64,000 bases of DNA from Nostoc sp. ATCC 43529 (GTDB taxonomy: Bacteria > Cyanobacteriota > Cyanobacteriia > Cyanobacteriales > Nostocaceae): contig LWTK01000036.1 of the NCBI GenBank assembly GCA_003326205.1, forward strand, positions 558,001-622,000. The letters are read 5' to 3'. Of the stretch, positions 7,741-16,006 are shown one piece after another. A model generated the notes under the pieces. That model saw nothing but the letters and a program-made list of their open reading frames with translations, did not search any database and was not told the origin of the DNA. How positions within the stretch are numbered: position 1 is the stretch's first letter; every line of letters starts with the position of its first letter. The position numbers and the translations under genes were made by a program.

Positions 7741-7862
7741 CAAAAAAATTCCCCGTTTCTGTTGAGAAATGGGGGAATGTGGAGTTAAAGTTCGTCAGGT
7801 GATCGGAATATCTGTTTATTTTGTCCTGATACTATCTTTCTTAATTCCTCCGTGAGGTAGAT
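7741..7862 (-). ncRNA. Candidate small RNA B (tandem pair, upstream copy)
   Basis: The minus-strand unit starts near CTACCTCACGGAGGAATTAAG, has a conserved middle block CCGATCACCTGACGAACTTT and ends in a perfect-looking intrinsic terminator with seven Ts. It shares the order of elements with unit A: GGAGGAAT(T)AAG, AT-rich stretch, CCGAT(T/C)ACC...ACTTT, GC hairpin, T-run. A possible -10 (TATATT) lies about 15 bases upstream, around 7876-7881. No coding sequence is apparent. This looks like a duplicated non-coding RNA gene not assignable to a family I know. Confidence 0.52.
7742..7778 (-). terminator. Terminator of candidate sRNA B
   Basis: Stem 7748-7760 with 7765-7778 (ATTCCCC pairing GGGGAAT at its base), GTTG/CAAC loop and a run of seven As at 7742-7748, which is T7 on the minus strand. 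Confidence 0.8.
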
Positions 7863-8200
7863 AAATCACTAATCAATATACTAATAGATGTATTATTCAG
7901 CACTTTAATACCATTAGACCTGCCTTAAAAATAGGGACTGGTGACTGGGAACTGGGGACTGGGAAAACTAAGATATTTTCATTGTTCCTTGTGCGTGCAG
8001 CTCATGGAGTCTCTTGCAAAAAGCACTTTTGCAAGAGGTGGGAAAAGGGAAAAGGTTAAAGGGGAAAAGGAAAATACCAAACCTTTCCCCCTTTCCCCTT
8101 ACCCTTTAGATTTAGCATGAAGCGTTGAGAGTGTGAGAGAGGTGGGGATGTAGAGTGAAATTCTCTCCCCATCTCCCTCAAAAAACGAGTTGAAGTTTCC
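7863..8200. other. Intergenic stretch with GGGACTGG STRR and purine/pyrimidine mirror
   Basis: An STRR of (T)GGGACTGG/TGACTGG units lies at 7934-7963. At about 8040-8106 a purine-rich GGGAAAAGG run is followed by its pyrimidine-rich complement, able to form a long imperfect hairpin downstream of the M16 peptidase gene. No gene is seen. Confidence 0.6.
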
Positions 8201-11017
8201 TTAGCTACCCTTGGGCACAGAATCTCCAGGGCCAGCTGTGACAATCACTAAATTTTCCGGCTGAATTAAATCCTGAATTACTTGTTTAATTTGAGCCATA
8301 TTAACTGCCTCAATTTGCTTGGGAAATTCTCGAATTTCTGTTCTTGAAAGTCCCAAGACAGCATTATCTAAAATGATGCTAGATACATTACTAGGATTGG
8401 CTAAATCCACTGGATAACTGTTAGTAATTGAGCGTTTTGCTGTGTTTAATTCAGCTTCAGTTACTCCTTGTTCGCGTAATTGTTTGAGTAAAGCAATAGT
8501 ACTGGCGATCGCTTTTTGGGCATCTGTGGGAGCAGTCTGCATTTGAATCAAGAAGGGGCCGGGATTAACTCCAGCGGCAAAAGCACTGTAAATACCATAG
8601 GTTAAACCCTGGCGATCGCGCACTTCCGTACCCAAGCGACTCGATAATGTATCACCACCCAAAATTTGATTCAGCACCAATGCTGCATAAAAACGTTTGT
8701 CTTTCCTTGAAATACCGTTGTAGCCAATGTAAGTTACAGCCTCAGCTTTACCGGGAATTACTTTGTTTAATTGTGTCAAAGTTTGCGGTAATTGCACTGA
8801 CGGAACTTTGAGAACAGGTGGTTTTCCTGTAGCTTCCCATTTGCCAAATTCCTGATTTAGCAATGCTTTTACCTTAGCTGGATCGAAGTCTCCCACCAAT
8901 GCGATGGTTATGGTATCTGGTCGGTAATTTGTCTGGTAGAAATTAAGCAAATCATCACGAGTAATACTTTTTAAACTTTCTTCCGTGGGGAAACTGTGGA
9001 ATGGATGATTTTCTGGGTAAATTGCCTGTTGAAATACCCGTCTTCCCAGACCGCTGGGGTCATCTAGCTGGACTTTGAGACTGGTTAGCGCCCTTTGGCG
9101 GCTAAGTTCTAACTGGTCGGCGGGGAATGTGGCATTTTTTAAGACATCTGCCAGAGTTTGAATCAAAATTGGCAGGTTTGCTGACAAGCCCTCACCACTT
9201 ATGTTTACGCCTTCGCGGCTAGCACTGAAGTTTAAACCGATTCCTTGGTCTTCTAAGGTTTTTGCTAGGGTGAGAGCATTTTTAGTCTTGGTTCCATTCA
9301 TTAAGTTGATTGCAGTGAGATTCGCCAATCCAGATTTTTGATTGCTGTCAAACTCAGTACCGGCATCAATTTGACCGCTGAGATTAATGGTTGGAACATT
9401 GCGATCGCTTAACAACAGAACTCGCAAACCATTATTTAAGGTAAACTCTTCTGGAAGCGATTGTTTTTTAGAATCTGTAGTTGATGTGGCAGGTGGCAGA
9501 TATTTAGCTAATTCTGCTGGATCTACGGGTTTACCAGGGCTAAAATTCTCTACGGTGCGTCCAGAACCAGCGCCAGAAGTTCCTGGTTGACCATCTGGTT
9601 GGGTCGGCTCAAAGTAGCCGATGGTTAATTTAGCGGGATTCAGGTAAGTTTTTGCTACTTTTTGTATCTGGTCTGGAGTGACTTTAGCGATCGCAGCGAG
9701 ATACTTTTCAATAAAATGATAATCCCCCGCCACAGTTTGGTTATATCCCAATAAACTGGCTTGACTGGTAATGTCTTGGTTACTCAGTACGTAAGAGGCT
9801 TGGAGTTGCGTCTTGGCTCGCTTCAACTCTTCTGAGGTAACTGGCTGCTGTTGGAATTTTGTCAAAGTTTCCTCAAGTACCTGGGCAATTTTGCTTAATT
9901 CTTGACCGGGAGCGGCCGTAGCATCAATTTGATACCAACCTGGTTCGATGAGTTCCACAGCACTACCACCCACTGAACTAGCGAGTCCAGATTCTACCAA
10001 AGCCTGGTAAAGCCTAGAACTACGTCCACCTGTGAGCACGGCATCCATCACATCAATTGCTGGCACATCGGGATGCTTGATATCTGGCAGAGGATACAGC
10101 GCTTGTAGTAATGCTGCACTTCCAGGTTGCTTGAGGACAATCGGAGCCTTTTTCTTAGCAGCAGTAGCCGGGGAAGCATCAGCTAGGGCAGAAGACACCA
10201 AGAAGCGATCGAGTGCTTTGCTTGCATCATCAAGCACATTGTCTTGTTTTGCTTGTGGCGATAACTTACCAAAGGTTTCTTTAGCAATTTTCAGTACAGG
10301 TTCTGTGGCAAAATCCCCTGTAATTATCAATGTGGCATTTTCTGGGCTGTAGTACTTTTGGTAATAATTCCGCACCTGCTCCACCGTGAATTTCTCTACA
10401 TCAGCTTTTGTGCCTCCCACCGGTAAGCCGTATGCTCGATTGGGGAAAGCATTCCGCATGACTTCTCGATTCAAACGATACTCAGGGGAATTTTCGTAGC
10501 CTTGTAACTCAGAGATGACTACTCGCTTTTCACTTGTGAGTTGCTCAGGATTAATTAAAGCATTTTTCATGCGATCGGCTTCTAATGTCAGCAATGCTTC
10601 GAGTCTGTCTCGCTGCACTGTGCCAAAATAGGCTGTTTCGTCATAACTGGTAAAGGCATTAAATTGGCTACCCAAGGCGCTAAACAAACGTCCAAACTGC
10701 ACTGGACGGTCGGTTGTGCCTTTGAACATCAAATGTTCTAGCTGGTGGGAAATACCATTTTCTCCCTTAACCTCGTTGCGCGAACCGACTTTATACCAAA
10801 CCTGCACGCTCACCACGGGAGCGGTGTGAACTTCTTTGGTTAGGACGGTTAAACCATTATCCAATACCGTTTTTTGCACTCCTTGGGTGAACGAGAGTGC
10901 AGATACCGGTGCAGTGGCTGTTGGTGTTGCAGCAATAGTAAAGTTGCCCGAAAACGGCACTAAGGTGAGGAGAAGACTCAGAAAAAATCCAATAAGCATG
11001 TATGCACGTGGCTTCAT
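8201..11017 (-). CDS. M16 family zinc metallopeptidase (two-domain insulinase type), exported
   Basis: About 938 residues with two tandem M16 halves. Residues 1-31 form a signal peptide ending near TIAAT. The inverted zinc motif HQLEH (His91, Glu94, His95) and the downstream SEKRVVISEL glutamate site make the first half catalytic. The second half (from about residue 510) lacks HxxEH and probably serves as the clamp. Family members degrade short peptides or transit peptides inside a closing chamber. I place the start at ATG 11017; an in-frame TTG lies two codons upstream and neither has a strong ribosome site. It is expected to act in the periplasm. Confidence 0.92.
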   Translation of the reverse strand: MKPRAYMLIGFFLSLLLTLVPFSGNFTIAATPTATAPVSALSFTQGVQKTVLDNGLTVLTKEVHTAPVVSVQVWYKVGSRNEVKGENGISHQLEHLMFKGTTDRPVQFGRLFSALGSQFNAFTSYDETAYFGTVQRDRLEALLTLEADRMKNALINPEQLTSEKRVVISELQGYENSPEYRLNREVMRNAFPNRAYGLPVGGTKADVEKFTVEQVRNYYQKYYSPENATLIITGDFATEPVLKIAKETFGKLSPQAKQDNVLDDASKALDRFLVSSALADASPATAAKKKAPIVLKQPGSAALLQALYPLPDIKHPDVPAIDVMDAVLTGGRSSRLYQALVESGLASSVGGSAVELIEPGWYQIDATAAPGQELSKIAQVLEETLTKFQQQPVTSEELKRAKTQLQASYVLSNQDITSQASLLGYNQTVAGDYHFIEKYLAAIAKVTPDQIQKVAKTYLNPAKLTIGYFEPTQPDGQPGTSGAGSGRTVENFSPGKPVDPAELAKYLPPATSTTDSKKQSLPEEFTLNNGLRVLLLSDRNVPTINLSGQIDAGTEFDSNQKSGLANLTAINLMNGTKTKNALTLAKTLEDQGIGLNFSASREGVNISGEGLSANLPILIQTLADVLKNATFPADQLELSRQRALTSLKVQLDDPSGLGRRVFQQAIYPENHPFHSFPTEESLKSITRDDLLNFYQTNYRPDTITIALVGDFDPAKVKALLNQEFGKWEATGKPPVLKVPSVQLPQTLTQLNKVIPGKAEAVTYIGYNGISRKDKRFYAALVLNQILGGDTLSSRLGTEVRDRQGLTYGIYSAFAAGVNPGPFLIQMQTAPTDAQKAIASTIALLKQLREQGVTEAELNTAKRSITNSYPVDLANPSNVSSIILDNAVLGLSRTEIREFPKQIEAVNMAQIKQVIQDLIQPENLVIVTAGPGDSVPKGS

Positions 11018-11428
11018 AAGCAATGGGAAATGAAAAATTTAAGTTGTTGAAGAAGGCAGAAGGCTGAGGGCAGAAGGGAGAAGGTTCTATTCTTCAAGGC
11101 GATTGGTGACCCCTCATGAATAGAGCCACCAAATTTTTAATTTGGTGGGGTCTGAAACCCTTGTTCCCTACAGTCACGGACTCCAGAGCAGGAATCAGAA
11201 TTCCATAAAAGCCTTCTGCCTCCTGCCTCCTGCCCTCTACCTTTCTTGATAAAACACAATTTCAGAAGAAATACCAAGTTTTGACAAAGTTGAAAAACCT
11301 CTAATTTTTAATTTTGGATTTCGGTAAGCAAAAACCAGAAAGTAAATCAGCGTCCTATTGCCACAGGTTTTTCTACTTACTAGTTAAATGAGCGATTTTA
11401 TAAACTAGTAATTATTTCATCCTAATTC
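11018..11428. repeat. Intergenic region with inverted GAAGGCAGAAG repeats
   Basis: A GGCAGAAGG-type STRR (about 11050-11090) and its inverted counterpart CTTCTGCCTCCTGCC (about 11210-11240) flank a hairpin, CACCAAATT...AATTTGGTG, near 11129-11150. These are dispersed Nostocales repeats. It also contains the start region of the M16 gene and the promoter of the GNAT gene. No ORF is seen. Confidence 0.65.
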
Positions 11429-11983
11429 ATGTCTCAAGTTCCCATCCGGCTGGAAACACCACGGTTAGTGTTACGTGGATTTCAGGATAGCGACATAGTG
11501 GCGTTCTTGTCCTATCGCTCCGATCCTCAAGTGGCGAAGTATCAGAGTTGGGATACACCTTACCCAGAAGCAGAAGCGTTGAAATTTATACAATTAATGA
11601 AGCAATCAACACCAGGCGTATTGGGTGAGTGGTTTCAGGTGGCGATTGAACTGAAGGATACAGGCGAAATGATTGGGGACTGCGCCTTTTGCATTTTAGC
11701 TGATGACGGACGACAGGCAGAAATTGGCTTCACACTAATGCGATCGCACCAAGGTAAAGGCTATGCAACTGAAGCTGTAACTAAGTTACTCGAATATTTA
11801 TTTACAGAATACAAACTGCATCGTGTACGTGCAAACTGCGATCGCGCAAACATCGCATCCGCTAAACTTTTAGAGCGAGTTGGTATGAGGCGCGAAGGAC
11901 ACTTTATCAAAAGTTTGTGGTTTAAAGGCGACTGGGTAGACGAACTATGGTTCGCTATTTTGCGCGAGGAATGGCGACAATGA
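11429..11983 (+). CDS. GNAT family N-acetyltransferase (RimJ/RimL type)
   Basis: 184 residues. It opens with LETPRLVLRGFQDSD, the hallmark start of RimJ/RimL-like acetyltransferases. It has the acetyl-CoA pyrophosphate loop HQGKGYATEA (about 111-120) and the C-terminal ANIASAKLLERVGMRREG motif. Such enzymes transfer acetyl from acetyl-CoA to protein N-termini or small-molecule amines; the substrate here cannot be read from sequence. It stands alone, with a short hairpin just after the stop (11992-12010) that may help termination. Confidence 0.92.
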   Translation: MSQVPIRLETPRLVLRGFQDSDIVAFLSYRSDPQVAKYQSWDTPYPEAEALKFIQLMKQSTPGVLGEWFQVAIELKDTGEMIGDCAFCILADDGRQAEIGFTLMRSHQGKGYATEAVTKLLEYLFTEYKLHRVRANCDRANIASAKLLERVGMRREGHFIKSLWFKGDWVDELWFAILREEWRQ

Positions 11984-12166
11984 AGTTTTGAAACTATCCA
12001 AAAGATAGTTACACTAAATGGCATCAATATTTAGTTACACTGATTTTTATGGAACGCGAAGCCTTAACAATCCGTTAATACGTATTACATTTTATTTAAC
12101 AAAATACTCGCCAATTCATAGAAAATCGATTTACGTTATAATCTTGACAAAACCTCGTAAAATTTT

Positions 12167-12397
12167 ATGAATACAGTAGAAATACGCCAGCAAATTCAAG
12201 AATATGTCAATAAACTTTCACCAGAGAGATTATTAGTAGCTGCTGATTTTTTAGCGTATTTAGCAGAACGAGAAGATAATGAAGCAACTGAAGAATTATT
12301 GAAAATAGAGGGTTTTAAAGAAGCGTTGGCTAAAGCAAAGAAGAATGTTGAAGAAGGTAAGGTAATTTCTGTTGACCAACTCCAACGAAAATATTAA
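12167..12397 (+). CDS. Antitoxin-like protein of a type II TA pair
   Basis: A 76-residue acidic, helical protein. It begins VEIRQQIQEYVNKLSPERL, like small cyanobacterial antitoxins with a DUF2281-like start, and ends in a charged helix. Its last 26 bases overlap the start of a RelE/ParE-type toxin gene, the usual antitoxin-toxin arrangement. The antitoxin presumably binds and masks the toxin and represses its own promoter. The antitoxin subfamily is uncertain. Confidence 0.75.
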   Translation: MNTVEIRQQIQEYVNKLSPERLLVAADFLAYLAEREDNEATEELLKIEGFKEALAKAKKNVEEGKVISVDQLQRKY

Positions 12398-12656
12398 GTA
12401 TACTGTTATTATTGGTATTGATGCCCAAGAATTTTTTGAGTCTTCTTCTGCTTCTTTACAAAAAAAATTAGATCGTTGTTTTGAACGTTTAAAAATTGAG
12501 CCTCGTAATTACCCTAACATAAAACCTTTGAAAGGTGAGTTATCAGGTTATTATCGTTATCGCGTAGGTGACTATCGAGTTATTTATCAAATAGATGATG
12601 TCCTAAATCAAGTAACGATTATTTTGATTGAACATCGAAGTAGAGTTTATGAATAA
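12372..12656 (+). CDS. RelE/ParE family toxin
   Basis: A 94-residue protein with the RelE/ParE signature: KPLKGELSGYYRYRVGDYRVIYQI in the middle (quoted in part as LSGYYRYRVGDYRV) followed by an IEHRSRVYE end. RelE-type toxins cut mRNA in the ribosome and ParE types poison gyrase; this GDYRVIY/HRSRVY pattern is nearer RelE/YafQ. It starts at TTG 12372 inside the antitoxin gene, with AAGGTAAGG upstream. No ATG is available before the conserved core. Confidence 0.88.
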   Translation: MTNSNENIKYTVIIGIDAQEFFESSSASLQKKLDRCFERLKIEPRNYPNIKPLKGELSGYYRYRVGDYRVIYQIDDVLNQVTIILIEHRSRVYE

Positions 12657-12735
12657 GTTTCAGCGATAAGCGTAGACGCTTTGTAGCGTCTTGCTGCAGG
12701 CATCACATTGCGAAAAAAAGGGATATCGAGCTTAA
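12657..12735. other. Short spacer with AGACGC/GCGTCT hairpin
   Basis: A 6-bp stem at 12674-12679 and 12686-12691 with a TTTGTA loop lies between the convergent toxin and Uma2 genes. It may act as a weak terminator. Confidence 0.45.
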
Positions 12736-13212
12736 TTACCGTTTAATTTGTTTGGGAAAGTCAGGAACTAACAACGATCGCTCTAATTCACCTTGCTCGT
12801 TATAAAACTTCATTTCACCTTGTTCGTTACATAACCATACTTCCACAGCTTGAGCTTCTAAATACAAATTTCTTTTAAATTCCATTTCTTCCCAAGTGTT
12901 ACTACTGGATTTAACTTCTACACAAATTTCTGGTGCAATAGACGCTGATATTTCATTTTCAATTTGAGTAAAACGTTCCTCCGAACACCAGACAACATCA
13001 GCAACTTTCACGCTGTCTGATGTGTTAATAGCACATTCTGGCATTACTTCTCCTGTATGCAATAAAGATTCTAATAAACGTTGGATTCTTCCTTGATAAA
13101 AAGAATGTTTAATTTTTACTGGACTCATTACGATTTGACCCCATTTATTTAATTCGATTTTGAAGGGTAAATCTTGTAATTGTTTGTTTTCGCAAACTTC
13201 TTCCCATCTCAT
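12736..13212 (-). CDS. Uma2 family (DUF820) putative endonuclease
   Basis: 158 residues. It shows the Uma2/PD-(D/E)xK layout: an early ELNKWGQIVMSP strand pair, Asp in VADVVWCSEE (about 71-80), EICVEVKS as the E-x-K core (about 94-101) and a Tyr/Leu helix EAQAVEVWLC. The family is greatly expanded in cyanobacteria and its role is unknown, with a nuclease link to mobile DNA proposed. Three further Uma2 traces occur in this window (15665-15814 remnant, 58743 gene, 61482 remnant). It is convergent with the RelE-like toxin. Confidence 0.88.
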   Translation of the reverse strand: MRWEEVCENKQLQDLPFKIELNKWGQIVMSPVKIKHSFYQGRIQRLLESLLHTGEVMPECAINTSDSVKVADVVWCSEERFTQIENEISASIAPEICVEVKSSSNTWEEMEFKRNLYLEAQAVEVWLCNEQGEMKFYNEQGELERSLLVPDFPKQIKR

Positions 13213-13284
13213 AGTTAATATTTAGCTTGAGTGATTAATTTAATTTTAATCTGCCTATTACAGCAATTTTTAGGTAAATAGACC

Positions 13285-13452
13285 ATGCGGTGGGGGCGCA
13301 AGGCCTTCATTGGTGTCAACTTAAGCCTTGGCGAATGGAATTCGCGGCTACACAAACAAAGTCCGCCTGCGCGGACTAACGTAATATCAAGGTTTTGAAA
13401 CCCACGGAGGTGGGTTTTGTTTGTATAGACGCGGTTTCTAACCGCCCGTTTC
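13285..13452. repeat. Dispersed repeat with nested hairpins
   Basis: A string of short hairpins such as GTCCGC..GCGGAC (13361-13376), ACCCACGGAGGTGGGT and GCGGTTTCTAACCGC. The ATTCGCGGCTAC and GACGCGGTTTCTAACCGC phrases are familiar from intergenic repeats of Nostoc. It lies between Uma2 and the prolyl oligopeptidase stop and may end that transcript. Confidence 0.65.
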
Positions 13453-13479
13453 GCTTCGTGCCTTTGAAATTATATTTTT

Positions 13480-15549
13480 TTAAACTTCAACATTTAAAGT
13501 ACGCACCAAAAAAGCCCATTTATCGGCAGCTTCCTCGATAATTTTAGCTGTGGGTTTACCTGCTCCATGTCCGGCTTTAGTCTCAATTCTAATTAAAACT
13601 GGCGCATCACCTGTGTGATTTGCTTGCAAAGCGGCGGCAAATTTGAAACTATGAGCGGGAACAACGCGGTCGTCGTGGTCGGCTGTGGTAATCAAGGTTG
13701 CGGGGTAAGCTGTGTCTGGTTTGAGATTGTGCAATGGTGAATAAGCATACAACGCCGGAAATTCTTCTGGATTATCTGGGGAACCATATTCAGCAGTCCA
13801 AGCCCAGCCGATGGTAAATTTGTGGAATCGCAACATATCCATAACGCCGACTGCTGGTAGAGCTGCACCAAACAAATCGGGACGCTGGGTCATACAAGCA
13901 CCTACTAATAAACCGCCGTTACTTCCACCTGCGATCGCCAGCTTATCAGTTTTAGTATACTTGTTAGCAATTAACCACTCAGCTGCGGCAATAAAATCAT
14001 CGAAGACATTCTGTTTTTTCTCCTTCATTCCTCCTTGATGCCATTCTTCGCCATACTCGCCACCACCGCGTAAATTCGGCATTGCATACACACCACCCAT
14101 CTCCATCCACACCAACAAACTCACAGAAAAGCCAGGTGTCATGGAAGCATTAAAACCACCATAAGCATAAAGATAAGTGGGGTTATTCCCATCCAATTTA
14201 ATGCCTTTTTTGTGAGTGATAAACATTGGCACTCTAGTACCATCTTTACTCTGATAAAAGACTTGTTTTGTCTCATAATCATCAGGATTAAAATCTACAT
14301 TTGGTGCGCGGAAAACCTCGCTTTTTCCAGTTACCATATCGTAGCGATAAATAGTCCCTGGTATGGTAAAGCTAGTAAAATTATAAAAAGTTTCAGTATC
14401 GTAACGCTTACCACCAAAGCCACCTGCGGAACCAAGTCCCGGTAATTCTACCTCGCGTATAAATTCACCCTTGAGGTCAAAAATTTTAATTTGGGTGTGA
14501 GCATCTTTCAAATAATCAGCAACCAATTGATTATTGAGAATACCAACACTTTCCAAAGTTTCTGCTGACTGGGGAATAATTTCTTGCCAATTTTCTGGTG
14601 CAGGTTTGTTGGTATCAATGGCAATTAATCTTCCCCGTGGAGCATTTAAATCTGTGCGAAAATAAAATACGCTACCATCATTATCGATAAAGCTGTAATC
14701 TGCCTCAAACTCGTTAATTAGTTCTATAACTTCAGCATTGGGATTAGTCAAGTCTTTGTAGAAAACTAAATTTTTAGAATCAGTTCCCAACCAAACAGAA
14801 ATTATGAGATAGCGTCCATCTTCAGTTACACCACCACCAAAACCCCATTCTTTTTGGTCAGGACGATGATAAATTAGTACATCTTCTGATTGGGGTTTAC
14901 CTAGTTGATGATAGTAAAGTTTTTGATAAAAATTAACATCTTCCAATCGAGTTTTTTCATTCGGTTCATCGTAGCGACTGTAGAAAAAACCTTGGCGATC
15001 GTGTGTCCAAGATGCACCAGAAAACTTAATCCATTTCAAATGGTCTTCTAAGTCTTCTCCAGTTTCGATATCGCGGACTTTCCACTCTTGCCAATCAGAA
15101 CCAGATGTCGATATCCCATAAGCTAAAAGTTTACCATCTTCACTAATGGATAATCCCGAAAGCGCAACAGTACCATCTTCCGATAATTTATTAGGGTCGA
15201 GTAAAACTCTAGGTTCAGCATCCAGAGATTTTAGCGTGTAAAGGACACTTTGATTTTGCAACCCATCATTTTTAAAATAAAAGTATTGTTCGCCTTCTTT
15301 AAAAGGGATACTGTATTTTTCATAATCCCACAATTTCGTCAGGCGTTGTTTAATTTTTTCCCTAGCCGAAATTTCACCCAAGTAACCAAAAGTAACTTGA
15401 TTTTGTGATTCAATCCAAGCCCTTGTTTCTGGGGAATCAGGATTTTCTAACCAACGGTAGGGGTCTGCAACTACGGTACCGTGATAATTATCGATTTGAT
15501 TACTCTTGTGGCTGGATGGGTAAGTGAGGGATTTTTCAGACGACGGCAT
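13480..15549 (-). CDS. Prolyl oligopeptidase (S9A family serine peptidase)
   Basis: At 689 residues it has the standard S9A length. Residues 1-75 and about 430-689 form the alpha/beta-hydrolase domain and the middle is a seven-bladed propeller. Catalytic triad by motif: Ser543 in GGSNGG, Asp at about 626-627 in DHDDRVVP, His661 in KAGHGAG. The YPATLITTADHDDR block is typical. It cleaves after proline in peptides shorter than about 30 residues, and absence of a signal peptide points to the cytoplasm. The start MPSSEKSLTYP is the usual one for cyanobacterial members. It is monocistronic. Confidence 0.95.
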   Translation of the reverse strand: MPSSEKSLTYPSSHKSNQIDNYHGTVVADPYRWLENPDSPETRAWIESQNQVTFGYLGEISAREKIKQRLTKLWDYEKYSIPFKEGEQYFYFKNDGLQNQSVLYTLKSLDAEPRVLLDPNKLSEDGTVALSGLSISEDGKLLAYGISTSGSDWQEWKVRDIETGEDLEDHLKWIKFSGASWTHDRQGFFYSRYDEPNEKTRLEDVNFYQKLYYHQLGKPQSEDVLIYHRPDQKEWGFGGGVTEDGRYLIISVWLGTDSKNLVFYKDLTNPNAEVIELINEFEADYSFIDNDGSVFYFRTDLNAPRGRLIAIDTNKPAPENWQEIIPQSAETLESVGILNNQLVADYLKDAHTQIKIFDLKGEFIREVELPGLGSAGGFGGKRYDTETFYNFTSFTIPGTIYRYDMVTGKSEVFRAPNVDFNPDDYETKQVFYQSKDGTRVPMFITHKKGIKLDGNNPTYLYAYGGFNASMTPGFSVSLLVWMEMGGVYAMPNLRGGGEYGEEWHQGGMKEKKQNVFDDFIAAAEWLIANKYTKTDKLAIAGGSNGGLLVGACMTQRPDLFGAALPAVGVMDMLRFHKFTIGWAWTAEYGSPDNPEEFPALYAYSPLHNLKPDTAYPATLITTADHDDRVVPAHSFKFAAALQANHTGDAPVLIRIETKAGHGAGKPTAKIIEEAADKWAFLVRTLNVEV

Positions 15550-15664
15550 AATATCAGGTTAAAAGTACTATTTTACATATTACAAAGATAGACCAAAGAT
15601 TTGGGGTATATACTAAGCTAATGTGCGCCCAAGTTGCAGATTATTATACTTAGCAAATGGCTGA

Positions 15665-15814
15665 CAACTGGGTTGGTTAATTAATCCCCAAGATAAACAA
15701 GTAGAAATTTATCGCCCTAATCAAGTACCTGAAGTTTTACAATCTCCCACAAGTTTATCTGGTGAAGATCTTCTCCCTGGTTTTATTTTAAATCTACAAT
15801 TAATTTTTGGATAA
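15665..15814 (+). pseudogene. Uma2 family C-terminal remnant
   Basis: An open stretch of 49 codons, preceded by TGA at 15662-15664, reads GWLINPQDKQVEIYRP... and ends LLPGFILNLQLIFG then TAA. This is the characteristic C-terminal end of Uma2 proteins (GWLI-P, VEIYRP, LPGF). No start codon and no N-terminal catalytic part are present upstream, so it is a gene fragment. Confidence 0.8.
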
Positions 15815-15826
15815 TCACGATCAAAC

Positions 15827-15850
15827 AAAAAGCCCCGTTGAAGGCGGGGC
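15827..15850 (-). terminator. Intrinsic terminator on the minus strand
   Basis: GCCCCG (15832-15837) pairs with CGGGGC (15845-15850). On the minus strand the stem is followed by five Ts. It serves minus-strand transcription coming from the MATE gene and/or the micro-ORF at 15870-15944. Confidence 0.8.
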
Positions 15851-15869
15851 GAATACGTGCTATTTCACT

Positions 15870-15944
15870 TTATAGAACAATTGTACTATAAAATATCTTA
15901 AAAGCAAAACCTAAGACCGTCAGTAGAGCGAAAAGTTTGAACAT
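15870..15944 (-). CDS. Candidate 24-residue membrane micro-protein
   Basis: An ATG frame of 24 codons encodes one hydrophobic helix with a basic start (MFKLFALLTVLGFAFKIF) and stops 20 bases before a strong terminator. It lies 62 bases after the MATE stop on the same strand. A single-TM peptide of this kind could be a small regulatory or complex-stabilising subunit, but I cannot match it to a known one. No strong Shine-Dalgarno is visible (GTAAGAG about 10 bases upstream). Tentative. Confidence 0.4.
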   Translation of the reverse strand: MFKLFALLTVLGFAFKIFYSTIVL

Positions 15945-16006
15945 TAATATTTACTCTTACTTTTGTGGTAGCACGATGAATTTAGCTTAGCTGCTTTCGT
16001 GAAATT

